A stretch of 21,955 bases of DNA from VFZS01 sp964353255 (GTDB lineage: Bacteria > Acidobacteriota > Terriglobia > Bryobacterales > Bryobacteraceae). The notes below the pieces were generated by a model that saw nothing but the letters and a program-made list of their open reading frames with translations, searched no databases and was not told the origin of the DNA. Each line of letters begins with the position of its first letter. Position 1 is the stretch's first letter. The position numbers were made by a program, and so were the translations under genes. Shown here in pieces: positions 15,111-21,955 of this stretch. The stretch spans positions 1-21,955 of the forward strand of contig CAYGVJ010000091.1 in NCBI GenBank assembly GCA_964353255.1, given 5' to 3'.

Positions 15111-16466
15111 CTAGCCCTTGGGTTCCAGAATGTAGGTGGGCGCCAGGCCGGCCAGGCTGGAGAAACCGCCCTCGGCGGAAGTCAGCCAGCTCGAACAGCC
15201 CTGCACTTTGCCCATGTAGGCGTGCGGGTGCACATCCACCTGCATGTTCTTCATCTCCACCTGGCCGTAGCGCAGTAACGGGAAGAGAGCGTAGTTGGCC
15301 GCCACCTTTTCCTGGACCACGAAGGGCGTGCGCAGAGCCCTGCGCAGCGCCCGCTCCCAGCCGCTGTCGTCGGACTCCCAACCCCGGACCACCTGCTGCT
15401 CGACCGAGCCGTCGTTGGGCTTGAGCACCAGCCGTTCCCGGTTCTTCAGGATGAACTCGATCAGCTCCACCGTCTCGTCCTGGTAAGTGGTCTTGGCTGC
15501 CCGCACTACCCGCGTCCAGGGGATGTACTGGCGGATGGCCTTGCGTTCGGCGGCCGGGAAGCCGCTGGTCACGCTGTCGTCGGTCAGCAGATCGAAAATG
15601 GCCTTCTTATGCGCCAGCTCGGAGCGGAAGCTGTTCACAACGCAAACCTTCCTGTCGCGGTAGGCCCGCACCAGGGGATGAGACAGGTCGAAGCGCTGCA
15701 AGAACTCCTGCACCTTCACCCGGCGGTAGATCAAGTCGATTTCGAAGCGCCCCCGCCGGAGGACGCCGCCGCGATATTCGAGCTGATCGGGCCAGACCAC
15801 CTCCGCCTCGCAGCCCTGGCTGCGGAAGAACTCGCTGAGCAGGAGGTACTCGCCTTGCTCGGTGGTCTGGAAAGCCTGGCGAAACTCCAGGATGCCGATG
15901 CGGGGCGGGCGCTTGCCTCCGAACTGCCGGTAAGCCTTCAGCAGGGCCGCCAGCAGGTGCTTCTTGCCCCCGAGTTTCTCAAGGGTATAGCGCTTGCGGA
16001 ACTCCTTGACGGGAGGGCAGTCGTAGAACAGGTCCGCCAGGGCCTCCCCGTAAGCCACCCCCAGAGGAGTATCCGCGTTGTACTCGACGAAGCACAGATT
16101 ACCGTTGCTGAGGCGCGTATCCAGCAGCGCAGTGACCGCCAGAAAGGGGTAGCCGGGGTCCACGGCGGCCAGCATCTTCTCGGCAGGCAGCAACTCCATC
16201 CGGGCCAGCAACGCGGGGTTGGCCAGAGCCATCTGTGTGACGCGGTCGATAGCCGAGAAGAGGGCCTCCGCCGCCCGCACCAGCGAATCGTACTGCCGCC
16301 GGGTAATGAAATGCGGGCGCAGAAAGGGGCAAATCAGGCGCCCGCCCTGCGTGAGATGCTCAGCTTGCATGCGCTCGGCCAGAGCCTGCGCCCAAGCCAA
16401 GTCCTTAAGAGGCTCGCTCTCGAGCAGCCTTTGATAGCGGGCTACCGCCTCGTCCAGTTGCGTCAT
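15111..16466 (-). CDS. circularly permuted ATP-grasp-like protein of unknown substrate
   Basis: A 451-residue cytosolic protein. Sequence features resemble the circularly permuted type 2 ATP-grasp / glutathionylspermidine-synthase-like proteins: FVEYNADTPLGVAYGEALADLF mid-N-terminal, VCVVNSFRSELAHKKAIFDLL, then RLVLKPNDGSVEQQVVRG (the ATP-binding lysine strand) and a C-terminal FVVQEKVAANYALFPLL. It ends with GGFSSLAGLAPTYILEPKG. Such enzymes ligate carboxylates to amines using ATP. No partner gene is adjacent: it is convergent to the ABC gene and followed upstream only by a decayed two-component locus. The ribosome site before ATG 16466 is weak. The fold assignment is moderately sure; the substrate is unknown. 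Confidence 0.7.
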   Translation of the reverse strand: MTQLDEAVARYQRLLESEPLKDLAWAQALAERMQAEHLTQGGRLICPFLRPHFITRRQYDSLVRAAEALFSAIDRVTQMALANPALLARMELLPAEKMLAAVDPGYPFLAVTALLDTRLSNGNLCFVEYNADTPLGVAYGEALADLFYDCPPVKEFRKRYTLEKLGGKKHLLAALLKAYRQFGGKRPPRIGILEFRQAFQTTEQGEYLLLSEFFRSQGCEAEVVWPDQLEYRGGVLRRGRFEIDLIYRRVKVQEFLQRFDLSHPLVRAYRDRKVCVVNSFRSELAHKKAIFDLLTDDSVTSGFPAAERKAIRQYIPWTRVVRAAKTTYQDETVELIEFILKNRERLVLKPNDGSVEQQVVRGWESDDSGWERALRRALRTPFVVQEKVAANYALFPLLRYGQVEMKNMQVDVHPHAYMGKVQGCSSWLTSAEGGFSSLAGLAPTYILEPKG

Positions 16467-16709
16467 GCTGACTTAGTTCCAGGGACCTGTCGGGAAAAGG
16501 GACCAACAGGCTTCTGTTTTTAGTATCCCACAGGCGGGCTGTCGGAGGCAAAGAAGGAGGGTCGGATCGGGCCGATAAGCTCCCTGTTTTCATAAATATA
16601 CGCCCCCTTCGATTTTTTGCGCCGGACTCTTGCCGGAGCGCCGGGCGCCCCTCCGGCGTGCCGGTCGCGCCCCTACAGCAGCCTGGCCCGGCCCCCCAGG
16701 TGCCCGGCG
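16467..16709. other. intergenic region before the decayed two-component locus
   Basis: No gene was seen. It contains an AT-rich patch (CATAAATATACG) and a T-run near 16600-16617, in contrast to the GC-rich flanks. These may include the promoter of the minus-strand ATP-grasp gene or remnants of the lost start of the regulator gene. Confidence 0.4.
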
Positions 16710-17248
16710 TTGCGGCTGCTGCTCAAAAGCGAGGGGTACGAAACCGAGTCCGCCGATTCGCCCGCCGCCATCGTGGCCGCCGTCGAGAGCCGCGATTTCG
16801 ACGCCGTTCTGGCGGCACGCTTTTCCTGGACGAAGTCGCCAACATCGCCCCCGCGCAGCAGGGCAAGCTGTTGCGCGTGCTCGAAACCGGGGAGTTCGAG
16901 CGGGTGGGTTCCTCGAAGACCCGCCGCGTGGACGTGCGGCTGCTGTCGGCCACCAACTCCGACCTGGCCAAGGAACGCCGTGGATGCGGCGCTGGAGACC
17001 GGCGGGGGCGTCCGTGTGCGCTGGGCCAGAAACGTCAACTACGTCGAAGTTGTGTTCGAGGACGAAGGCCCGGGCCTCATCAGCACCGCCGACCTGTTCG
17101 TCCCGTTCTTCACCACCAAGCCCGGCGGCTCCGGCATCGGCCTGGTGCTGAGCCGGCAGATCGCCGAGGCCCACGGCGGCTCGCTCACCCTCCAGAACCG
17201 CGCCGCCGGCCGCGGCTGCGAAGCGCGGCTGCGGCTGCCGGTGTAGAA
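16710..17248 (+). pseudogene. collapsed NtrC-type regulator and histidine kinase remnant
   Basis: Three domain fragments lie end to end in different frames. At 16710-16814 there is a receiver-domain piece (LRLLLKSEGYETESADSPAA..ESRDFDAVLA). At 16811 to about 16976, in another frame, lies a sigma-54 AAA+ piece (GGTLFLDEVANIAPAQQGKLLRVLETG and VDVRLLSATNSDLAKE). From 16974 to the stop at 17246, back in the first frame, lies a histidine-kinase ATPase piece: NAVDAALETGGGV N-box, DEGPGL, FFTTKPGGSGIGL, VLSRQIAEAHGGSLTLQN. The receiver start and phospho-Asp region, the AAA+ Walker A, the DNA-binding domain and the kinase sensor, dimerisation and His domains are all missing. This is a regulator-kinase operon reduced by internal deletions and certainly non-functional. 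Confidence 0.85.
17132..17248 (+). repeat. 117-bp direct repeat, left copy
   Basis: The last 117 bp of the kinase remnant (from CGGCATCGGCC to GTGTAGAA) is identical base for base to 18815-18931. The two copies bracket the methyltransferase and endonuclease genes. Confidence 0.95.
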
Positions 17249-17323
17249 AAGCGGAGAGTCTCCACTCTCACTGCGAGAATGCGTGCTCCGCTAAACCTGC
17301 GTGGCGGGTTGGCCGATAGACCC

Positions 17324-17352
17324 TTGTATTGTGACCTCAAGCCAACTATCAT
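17324..17352 (+). promoter_or_regulatory. candidate promoter for the methyltransferase (near-leaderless)
   Basis: TTGTAT (17324-17329), a 17-nt spacer and TATCAT (17347-17352) form a sigma70-like pair. The predicted transcript start would fall within a few bases of the ATG at 17361, so the mRNA would be leaderless or nearly so. No ribosome site is seen there. This is weak evidence from consensus matching only. Confidence 0.3.
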
Positions 17353-17360
17353 TTGACTTG

Positions 17361-18068
17361 ATGCAGACGCAACTTTGGCCTGACGGAGGCCCCCTCGCCA
17401 AAGCTGGCAGGTCCCGCGAGCCCCTGTCGGAGCCGGTGGCAGAGTATGCCCCATTGGCCTCGGTCTGGGAGGGGGACGACGCCGAGTTGCTCGAGCGGTT
17501 GCTTAGCTTTTATCCTCGCGAGTGCCCCAAGAGAATCCTCGATGCCACGGTCAACGGCGGGCGGTTTTGGCGGGGCAGCAGCCGCCCGGTCATCGGGATG
17601 GACATCGAGGCGGCACATCGGCCCATGATTGTTGGGGACAACGCGCGCATGCCGTTTCGCGAGGGTGCCTTTGACGTGGTAGTCTACGATCCGCCCCACA
17701 TCCCGAATCAGGGAAAGGACAAGTCCAAGGACTTCAACACCCGCTTCGGTCTCGTTCTTCGGTCCTCGAAGGAGAACGGATACAACTTTTCCCACACCTA
17801 TCCTCCGTTCTTGCGCGAGGCCTATTACGTCCTGAAGCCCGAGGGCATCCTGCTCTGCAAGCTCACCGACTACATCCATGACCACCAGTACCAGTGGGCC
17901 CACGTGGATTTCATCCAGGCGGCCAGCGCCGTTGGATTCCGCCCCTGCGACTGCATCATAAAGATCCGCAAGGGCCCGATCATCGATCCCAAGTGGAAGG
18001 TGGCCCACCACACCCGGCGGCAGCACTGCTACTGGCTGGTTTTTCGGAAGTCGGAGAAGTGCGAGTAG
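17361..18068 (+). CDS. DNA methyltransferase-like (amino-MTase, DPPH motif)
   Basis: 235 residues from ATG 17361; a GTG at 17301 is less likely. It is a class I SAM-dependent methyltransferase. The SAM-binding motif I is RILDATVNGGRFWRG (58-72), followed by VIGMDIEAAHRPMIVGDNARMPFREGAFDVVVYDPPH, whose D110-P-P-H113 is the catalytic motif IV of N4-cytosine/N6-adenine DNA methylases. The next block, FLREAYYVLKPEGILLCKLTDY, is motif VI-like. An N-terminal SVWEGDDAELLERLLSFYP resembles motif X. The gene ends 11 nt from the 3' end of a convergent endonuclease-like gene, and both lie between two 117-bp direct repeats. It is therefore probably the protective half of a type II restriction-modification system. 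The target base and site cannot be read. Confidence 0.75.
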   Translation: MQTQLWPDGGPLAKAGRSREPLSEPVAEYAPLASVWEGDDAELLERLLSFYPRECPKRILDATVNGGRFWRGSSRPVIGMDIEAAHRPMIVGDNARMPFREGAFDVVVYDPPHIPNQGKDKSKDFNTRFGLVLRSSKENGYNFSHTYPPFLREAYYVLKPEGILLCKLTDYIHDHQYQWAHVDFIQAASAVGFRPCDCIIKIRKGPIIDPKWKVAHHTRRQHCYWLVFRKSEKCE

Positions 18069-18079
18069 CACTTCCTGGC

Positions 18080-18769
18080 TCAGGCGAAGACGCGCAAGTC
18101 CCACTCAAGCAGCATCACGCAATGCCGGACGTGAAGGTTCCTTATCTGGCACTTGCCGTCCGAGCCGTCGAAGTGAACATGGAACAACGTGTCGGCCGCG
18201 CGGTAGACGTCAGCGCCCAAGCTTTGCCGTCCCGTGCGCCTGCCCACTGGTCGCAGCTCTGCCGTCCGAATGAGCGCCAGGGTCTCGATCGGGATCTCCA
18301 AGAGCTGGTAGTGGATCAGGGGCGGCTCCCAGACGGCGCGGAGCATCAGAATAATGTCGTACCTCGCCAGGTGTCCCAGCGCCCGCTCAATCAGCACATC
18401 AGCGGTCCACGGCTCGCGCTCGGTGGTGCACAGCTTCGTGATGCTGATCAGTTCGGCGTCCGTCCCCGTGCCGGTCTCAGTCTTTAAGGACAACCGTTTG
18501 TCTTCCACCAAGAGGTCGTGCCCGGGCTGATTGCGAGCGGTACGTTGGATGAGGGTGAAGGGCTTCTTGATGGCCTTGAATGCCGTCTCCACGAGGGCCT
18601 CAAAGTAGATGCCTTGCGGCGGAAGCTGGGGGTAAATGGAGTGATGTACATTGATGAAACTGCGCAGCGCCATCAAGAAGTCTGCTTGGAATATGCCGCT
18701 CGGGCGAGGATTCAACGTCGTCGGCTCGCCGGCGCCAAGCGGGGAGGCTGACTGGTCCTGACTCGGCAA
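18080..18769 (-). CDS. putative type II restriction endonuclease (PD-(D/E)XK-like)
   Basis: 229 residues from a TTG start at 18769. An in-frame TAA lies just upstream, so the start cannot be much earlier; ATG at residue 33 is an internal option. The protein has a helix with acidic residues (YFEALVETAFKAI, E57 and E61), then PGHDLLVEDKRLSLKTETG. Its D85, followed about ten residues later by SLK96 and E98, fits the PD-(D/E)XK nuclease arrangement with an atypical (S)xK. The rest (TADVLIERALGHLARYDIILMLRAVW) is consistent with a compact endonuclease. Tail-to-tail pairing with the methyltransferase supports a restriction role. A homing or other nuclease is an alternative. I recognise the fold by motif, not by a named family. 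Confidence 0.6.
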   Translation of the reverse strand: MPSQDQSASPLGAGEPTTLNPRPSGIFQADFLMALRSFINVHHSIYPQLPPQGIYFEALVETAFKAIKKPFTLIQRTARNQPGHDLLVEDKRLSLKTETGTGTDAELISITKLCTTEREPWTADVLIERALGHLARYDIILMLRAVWEPPLIHYQLLEIPIETLALIRTAELRPVGRRTGRQSLGADVYRAADTLFHVHFDGSDGKCQIRNLHVRHCVMLLEWDLRVFA

Positions 18770-18814
18770 AACGAGTTCATATTACCAGAACCACATCCGG
18801 ATGGTCTTTTCAGG

Positions 18815-18931
18815 CGGCATCGGCCTGGTGCTGAGCCGGCAGATCGCCGAGGCCCACGGCGGCTCGCTCACCCTCCAGAACCGCGCCGCCGGCCGCGGCT
18901 GCGAAGCGCGGCTGCGGCTGCCGGTGTAGAA
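18815..18931 (+). repeat. 117-bp direct repeat, right copy (kinase 3' end fragment)
   Basis: Identical to 17132-17248. It encodes the last part of a histidine-kinase ATPase domain ending in a stop codon, 41 bp before the ABC ATPase start. This is the position where the original kinase gene would have ended. Confidence 0.95.
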
Positions 18932-18972
18932 GCCAACCGCCGCCGGCCCGGCGCACAGTACCATAAGAGACG

Positions 18973-19731
<759 letters not shown>

Positions 19732-19734
19732 TGT

Positions 19735-19831
19735 CCTGTCTCGCAAGTTCGTTGACGATCGGAACGGTGGCATCCGACAGACTGAAGGCCTGTCCCACAA
19801 GGCAGCATTGTCCGGCTGTTTGCGAGACGGG
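19735..19831. repeat. inverted repeat in the ATPase-permease gap
   Basis: CCTGTCTCGCAA (19735-19746) pairs with TTGCGAGACGGG (19820-19831) with one G-U. The internal sequence includes GACAGACTGAAGGCCTGTC (19776 onward), a relative of the GACAGGC hairpins elsewhere in the window. The structure resembles a small mobile palindromic element placed between two genes of one transcription unit. Confidence 0.5.
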
Positions 19832-19840
19832 ATTCTAGGC

Positions 19841-21445
19841 ATGCCTTCCCTGATCCCGGTCATTCTGTGGACGCAGTGGCGGACCATCTGGAACATGCGG
19901 CTGGCGCCCGCGCTGGCCGGACGCCTGCTGGGCCTGGCAATGGCGCTGGTGTGGTACGGCCTGTGGACGGGCCTGGCTGCCGTCGCCGCGGTGCTGCTGG
20001 CCGACCCGGCCCGCCGGCCGGTGCTCGAAGCCGCCGTGCACTGGGCGCTGCTGCTGGCGCTGGCCTACTGGCAACTGACCCCCATCGTCACCACCTCGCT
20101 GGGGGCTTCGCTCAACGTCAACAAGCTGCTGATCTTCCCCGTTCCGGAGCGCCAGTTGTTCGTCGTCGAGGTGCTGTTGCGCCTGACCACCGGCCTGGAA
20201 ATGGTGTTCCTGCTGGCCGGCATGGCGCTGGGCCTGCTATTCAATCCTGCTGTCTCCGGCGCGACGGCGCTGGTGGTTTTCCCGCTTTACGCCCTCTTCA
20301 ATCTGCTGCTGGCAGCCGGCCTGCGGAACCTGCTTGAACGGGTGGCCGCCCGCAAGCGTATCCGCGAGCTGCTGGTGCTCCTGGTGGTGCTGGGGCTCGG
20401 CGTCCCCCAACTGCTGATGCTCACCGGCGTGCCGCGGTTCCTCCAGCGCCTCTTCTCCTCGGTCTTTCCGCTGGTCTGGCCCTGGACGGCGGCCGGCAGG
20501 CTGGCCCTGGGGCACGCCAGCGCCACTGCTTGGGCCGTGTTGGGCGCCTGGTTGGTGGCGGCATACTTCTTCGGCCGATGGCAGTTCGCGCGAAGTCTGC
20601 GCTGGGATGCCGCCGCGGCCGCCTCCGCCGGCCGGCCGGGGTCCCGCAGCGCCTGGCTGGAGGCGCTGTACCGGCTCCCCGGCCGGTTCTTCGCCGATCC
20701 CTTGGGGGCGATCATCGAGAAAGAGTTGCGCTCCATGTTTCGCACGGCCCGTTTCCGCCTGGTCTTTCTGATGGGCTTTACGTTCGGCTTTCTGATCTGG
20801 GCGCCCCTGTGGCGCGTGCGGCGCGGAGGCTTCCTGCCGGCGCCGGAAGATCTCTCCGTATTGGTGAGCGTGTATGCGCTCCTACTGCTTTCCGAGGTGG
20901 CTTTCTGGAACGTCTTCGGCTTCGAGCGCTCCGCCGCCCAGTTTTACTTCGCCTCTCCGGCGCCTTTCTGGAAGGTCCTCGCCGGGAAGAATCTCGCCGC
21001 CGTCATGGTGGTGCTGCTCGAGATTGCCCTGATCTCCGCAGTCAGTCTCCTGATCCGCCTGCCGGTGACGGCCGGCAAGATCCTGGAGACCTGCGCTGTC
21101 CTGCTGATCTTGTCTCTCTACCAGACGGCCACGGGAAACCTGAGTTCGCTGTACTGGCCGCGCCCCATGGATCCGGACCAGTCCTGGGGGCGCGTGGCGC
21201 GGGGAAGATCCCAGGCTCTGATGGTCGTGGTTTTCCCGATCGCCAGCCTGCCGGTGGCGGCAGCCTATGTGGCCAGGTATTTCTCCGGCAGCAGCGTCGT
21301 CTTTGCAGGAGTGCTCGCGCTGGCCGCCCTGATCGGCGCGGCGTGCTACCGGCTGGCCATGCGCTCGGCCGTGACTGCCTCCGAGCGCCGCCGGGAGACC
21401 TTTCTGGCCGCGCTTTCCCAGGGCGCGGGGCCGGTGGCGGGGTGA
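19841..21445 (+). CDS. ABC-2-type exporter permease
   Basis: 534 residues from ATG 19841; GTG 19808 lies inside the inverted repeat and is less likely. The protein is very hydrophobic, with roughly ten or more membrane segments in two halves, for example LAGRLLGLAMALVWYGLWTG, WALLLALAYWQLTPIVTT, LLVLLVVLGLGVPQLLML, FRLVFLMGFTFGFLIWAP, LSVLVSVYALLLLSEVAFW and VVFAGVLALAALIGAACY. A central cytosolic part contains DPLGAIIEKELRSMFRTARFR, the coupling-helix style EKE.R motif seen in large ABC-2 permeases of this kind. Paired with the preceding ATPase it would make an exporter for an unknown substrate. The double-length single-chain permease suggests the pair works without a second permease gene. 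Confidence 0.88.
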   Translation: MPSLIPVILWTQWRTIWNMRLAPALAGRLLGLAMALVWYGLWTGLAAVAAVLLADPARRPVLEAAVHWALLLALAYWQLTPIVTTSLGASLNVNKLLIFPVPERQLFVVEVLLRLTTGLEMVFLLAGMALGLLFNPAVSGATALVVFPLYALFNLLLAAGLRNLLERVAARKRIRELLVLLVVLGLGVPQLLMLTGVPRFLQRLFSSVFPLVWPWTAAGRLALGHASATAWAVLGAWLVAAYFFGRWQFARSLRWDAAAAASAGRPGSRSAWLEALYRLPGRFFADPLGAIIEKELRSMFRTARFRLVFLMGFTFGFLIWAPLWRVRRGGFLPAPEDLSVLVSVYALLLLSEVAFWNVFGFERSAAQFYFASPAPFWKVLAGKNLAAVMVVLLEIALISAVSLLIRLPVTAGKILETCAVLLILSLYQTATGNLSSLYWPRPMDPDQSWGRVARGRSQALMVVVFPIASLPVAAAYVARYFSGSSVVFAGVLALAALIGAACYRLAMRSAVTASERRRETFLAALSQGAGPVAG

Positions 21446-21449
21446 GGTG

Positions 21450-21800
21450 TCAGATGCTGGGATCGGCCGCCACCGCGCTGCTGAGGACGTTCGCCAGCAT
21501 CACCGCGCCGTGTTCGGTGAAAGCGCGGGGCAACACGGGCGAGAACTTGAGCCGGCGGAGGTGGTCGCAATTTGCGACCACCTCCGCCTTCTCTTGCGCG
21601 GTGAGCTGGAACATGAAATCCGCGGGGAAGCGATCGCGATTCCGCTTCACCTGTTCGTTCAGCCGCTTGGTCCTTACGCCGTAGAGGCTGGCCAGATCCG
21701 CGTCCAGCATCACCCTGACCCCGCGGACGAGCAGGATCCTGCGCTCGATGGCTTCGAGCGGGATGAGCTGCCTGTGTGGCGTTCGTTCGTGCTCGGTCAT
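21450..21800 (-). CDS. ORF6N-domain DNA-binding protein (short, C-terminus altered)
   Basis: 116 residues from ATG 21800, which overlaps the upstream stop as ATGA. It has a clear ORF6N domain: IERRILLVRGVRVMLDADLASLYGV, TKRLNEQVKRNRDRFPADFMFQLT, then EVVANCDHLRRLKFSPVLPRAFTEHGAVMLANVLSS. Family members usually continue with ERAV..NI and a longer C-terminal region. Here the frame ends in AVAADPSI, so the C-terminal part looks lost or frameshifted. ORF6N proteins are of phage origin and common in bacterial accessory regions, with a presumed DNA-binding role. A 33-base inverted repeat lies within the coding part. Confidence 0.82.
   Translation of the reverse strand: MTEHERTPHRQLIPLEAIERRILLVRGVRVMLDADLASLYGVRTKRLNEQVKRNRDRFPADFMFQLTAQEKAEVVANCDHLRRLKFSPVLPRAFTEHGAVMLANVLSSAVAADPSI
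21555..21587. repeat. 16-bp-arm inverted repeat inside the ORF6N gene
   Basis: Arms GCGGAGGTGGTCGCAA and its exact complement are separated by a single T. It falls in the codons for the AEVVANCDHLRR region, so it may be a coding constraint, an operator within the gene, or an inserted palindrome. Confidence 0.7.
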
Positions 21801-21955
21801 TTGTCGGAATGCGGCTCGCGGGCAGCCGGGTGTCCGGCTGTCGCGGCCTCCAGCGCCGCGTCGTGCTTCTCCAGCTCCTCCAGCCGGCACTCGACCAGGG
21901 TCTTCTCCATGTCCCGGCCGGTCTCGATCATCTGCCGGAGGTGCAACGCCGCCAG
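21797..21955 (-). CDS. C-terminal fragment of an unidentified gene (runs off the window)
   Basis: On the minus strand the frame is open from the window edge to a TGA at 21799-21797 and encodes 52 residues. These begin LAALHLRQMIETGRDMEKTL and continue with a charged helix (ECRLEELEKHDAALEAA) that could be coiled coil. The stop overlaps the ATG of the ORF6N gene as ATGA, a classic sign of translational coupling, which supports this being a real gene. Too little is present to name a family. Confidence 0.55.
   Translation of the reverse strand: MAALHLRQMIETGRDMEKTLVECRLEELEKHDAALEAATAGHPAAREPHSDK

Noticed and set aside
15609..16523. A 304-codon + strand frame
   Set aside because: It is the antisense shadow of the ATP-grasp-like gene, which has clear motifs on the minus strand.

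Overview
This is a GC-rich chromosomal window, apparently from an uncultured or poorly studied soil-type bacterium. The gene styles suggest Acidobacteriota (Solibacteres/Bryobacterales-like): Acidobacteria-type YD/RHS proteins, short hairpin repeats built on GACAGGC/GCCTGTC, and a glcE/glcF pair. The taxonomic call is inference only. No rRNA, tRNA or CRISPR array was seen.

Left part (1-5157, + strand). A small antitoxin-like ORF is followed by a degenerate attC-like element and about 430 bp with no gene. Next come four tightly packed genes (861-5157): an extended SDR, a PAP2-family membrane protein, a GNAT-like acyltransferase and a serine-palmitoyltransferase-like PLP enzyme. Together these match the bacterial ceramide pathway (CerR, bCerS, Spt), with a PAP2/Aur1-like candidate for headgroup transfer or phosphatase work. 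This is the most coherent metabolic system in the window.

Middle part (5117-14100). glcF (minus strand) and glcE (minus strand) are glycolate oxidase subunits that should overlap stop-to-start. They are instead separated by about 6.5 kb. The inserted block is bounded by a 17-bp direct repeat (one mismatch) made of the glcE-stop/glcF-start junction itself. Inside it, on the + strand, lies a polymorphic-toxin array. It contains an N-terminally truncated, frameshifted RHS gene ending in a lysozyme/transglycosylase-like tip, and a secreted putative immunity protein. A displaced (orphan) copy of the last ~220 RHS-core residues follows, with a different tip carrying HELGH, and then a putative lipoprotein immunity partner.

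Right part (14101-21955). A compact ABC ATPase with a Wzt-like C-terminal domain diverges from glcE across a 28-bp palindrome. A circularly permuted ATP-grasp-like protein follows on the minus strand. Then comes the debris of an NtrC-type regulator and a histidine kinase collapsed into about 540 bp. The last 117 bp of the kinase remnant is repeated perfectly 1.7 kb downstream, and between the copies sit a convergent DNA methyltransferase and a likely PD-(D/E)XK endonuclease: a restriction-modification module inserted with a long target duplication. The window ends with an ABC exporter (ATPase plus permease), a shortened ORF6N-domain protein and the C-terminus of another gene overlapping it by ATGA.
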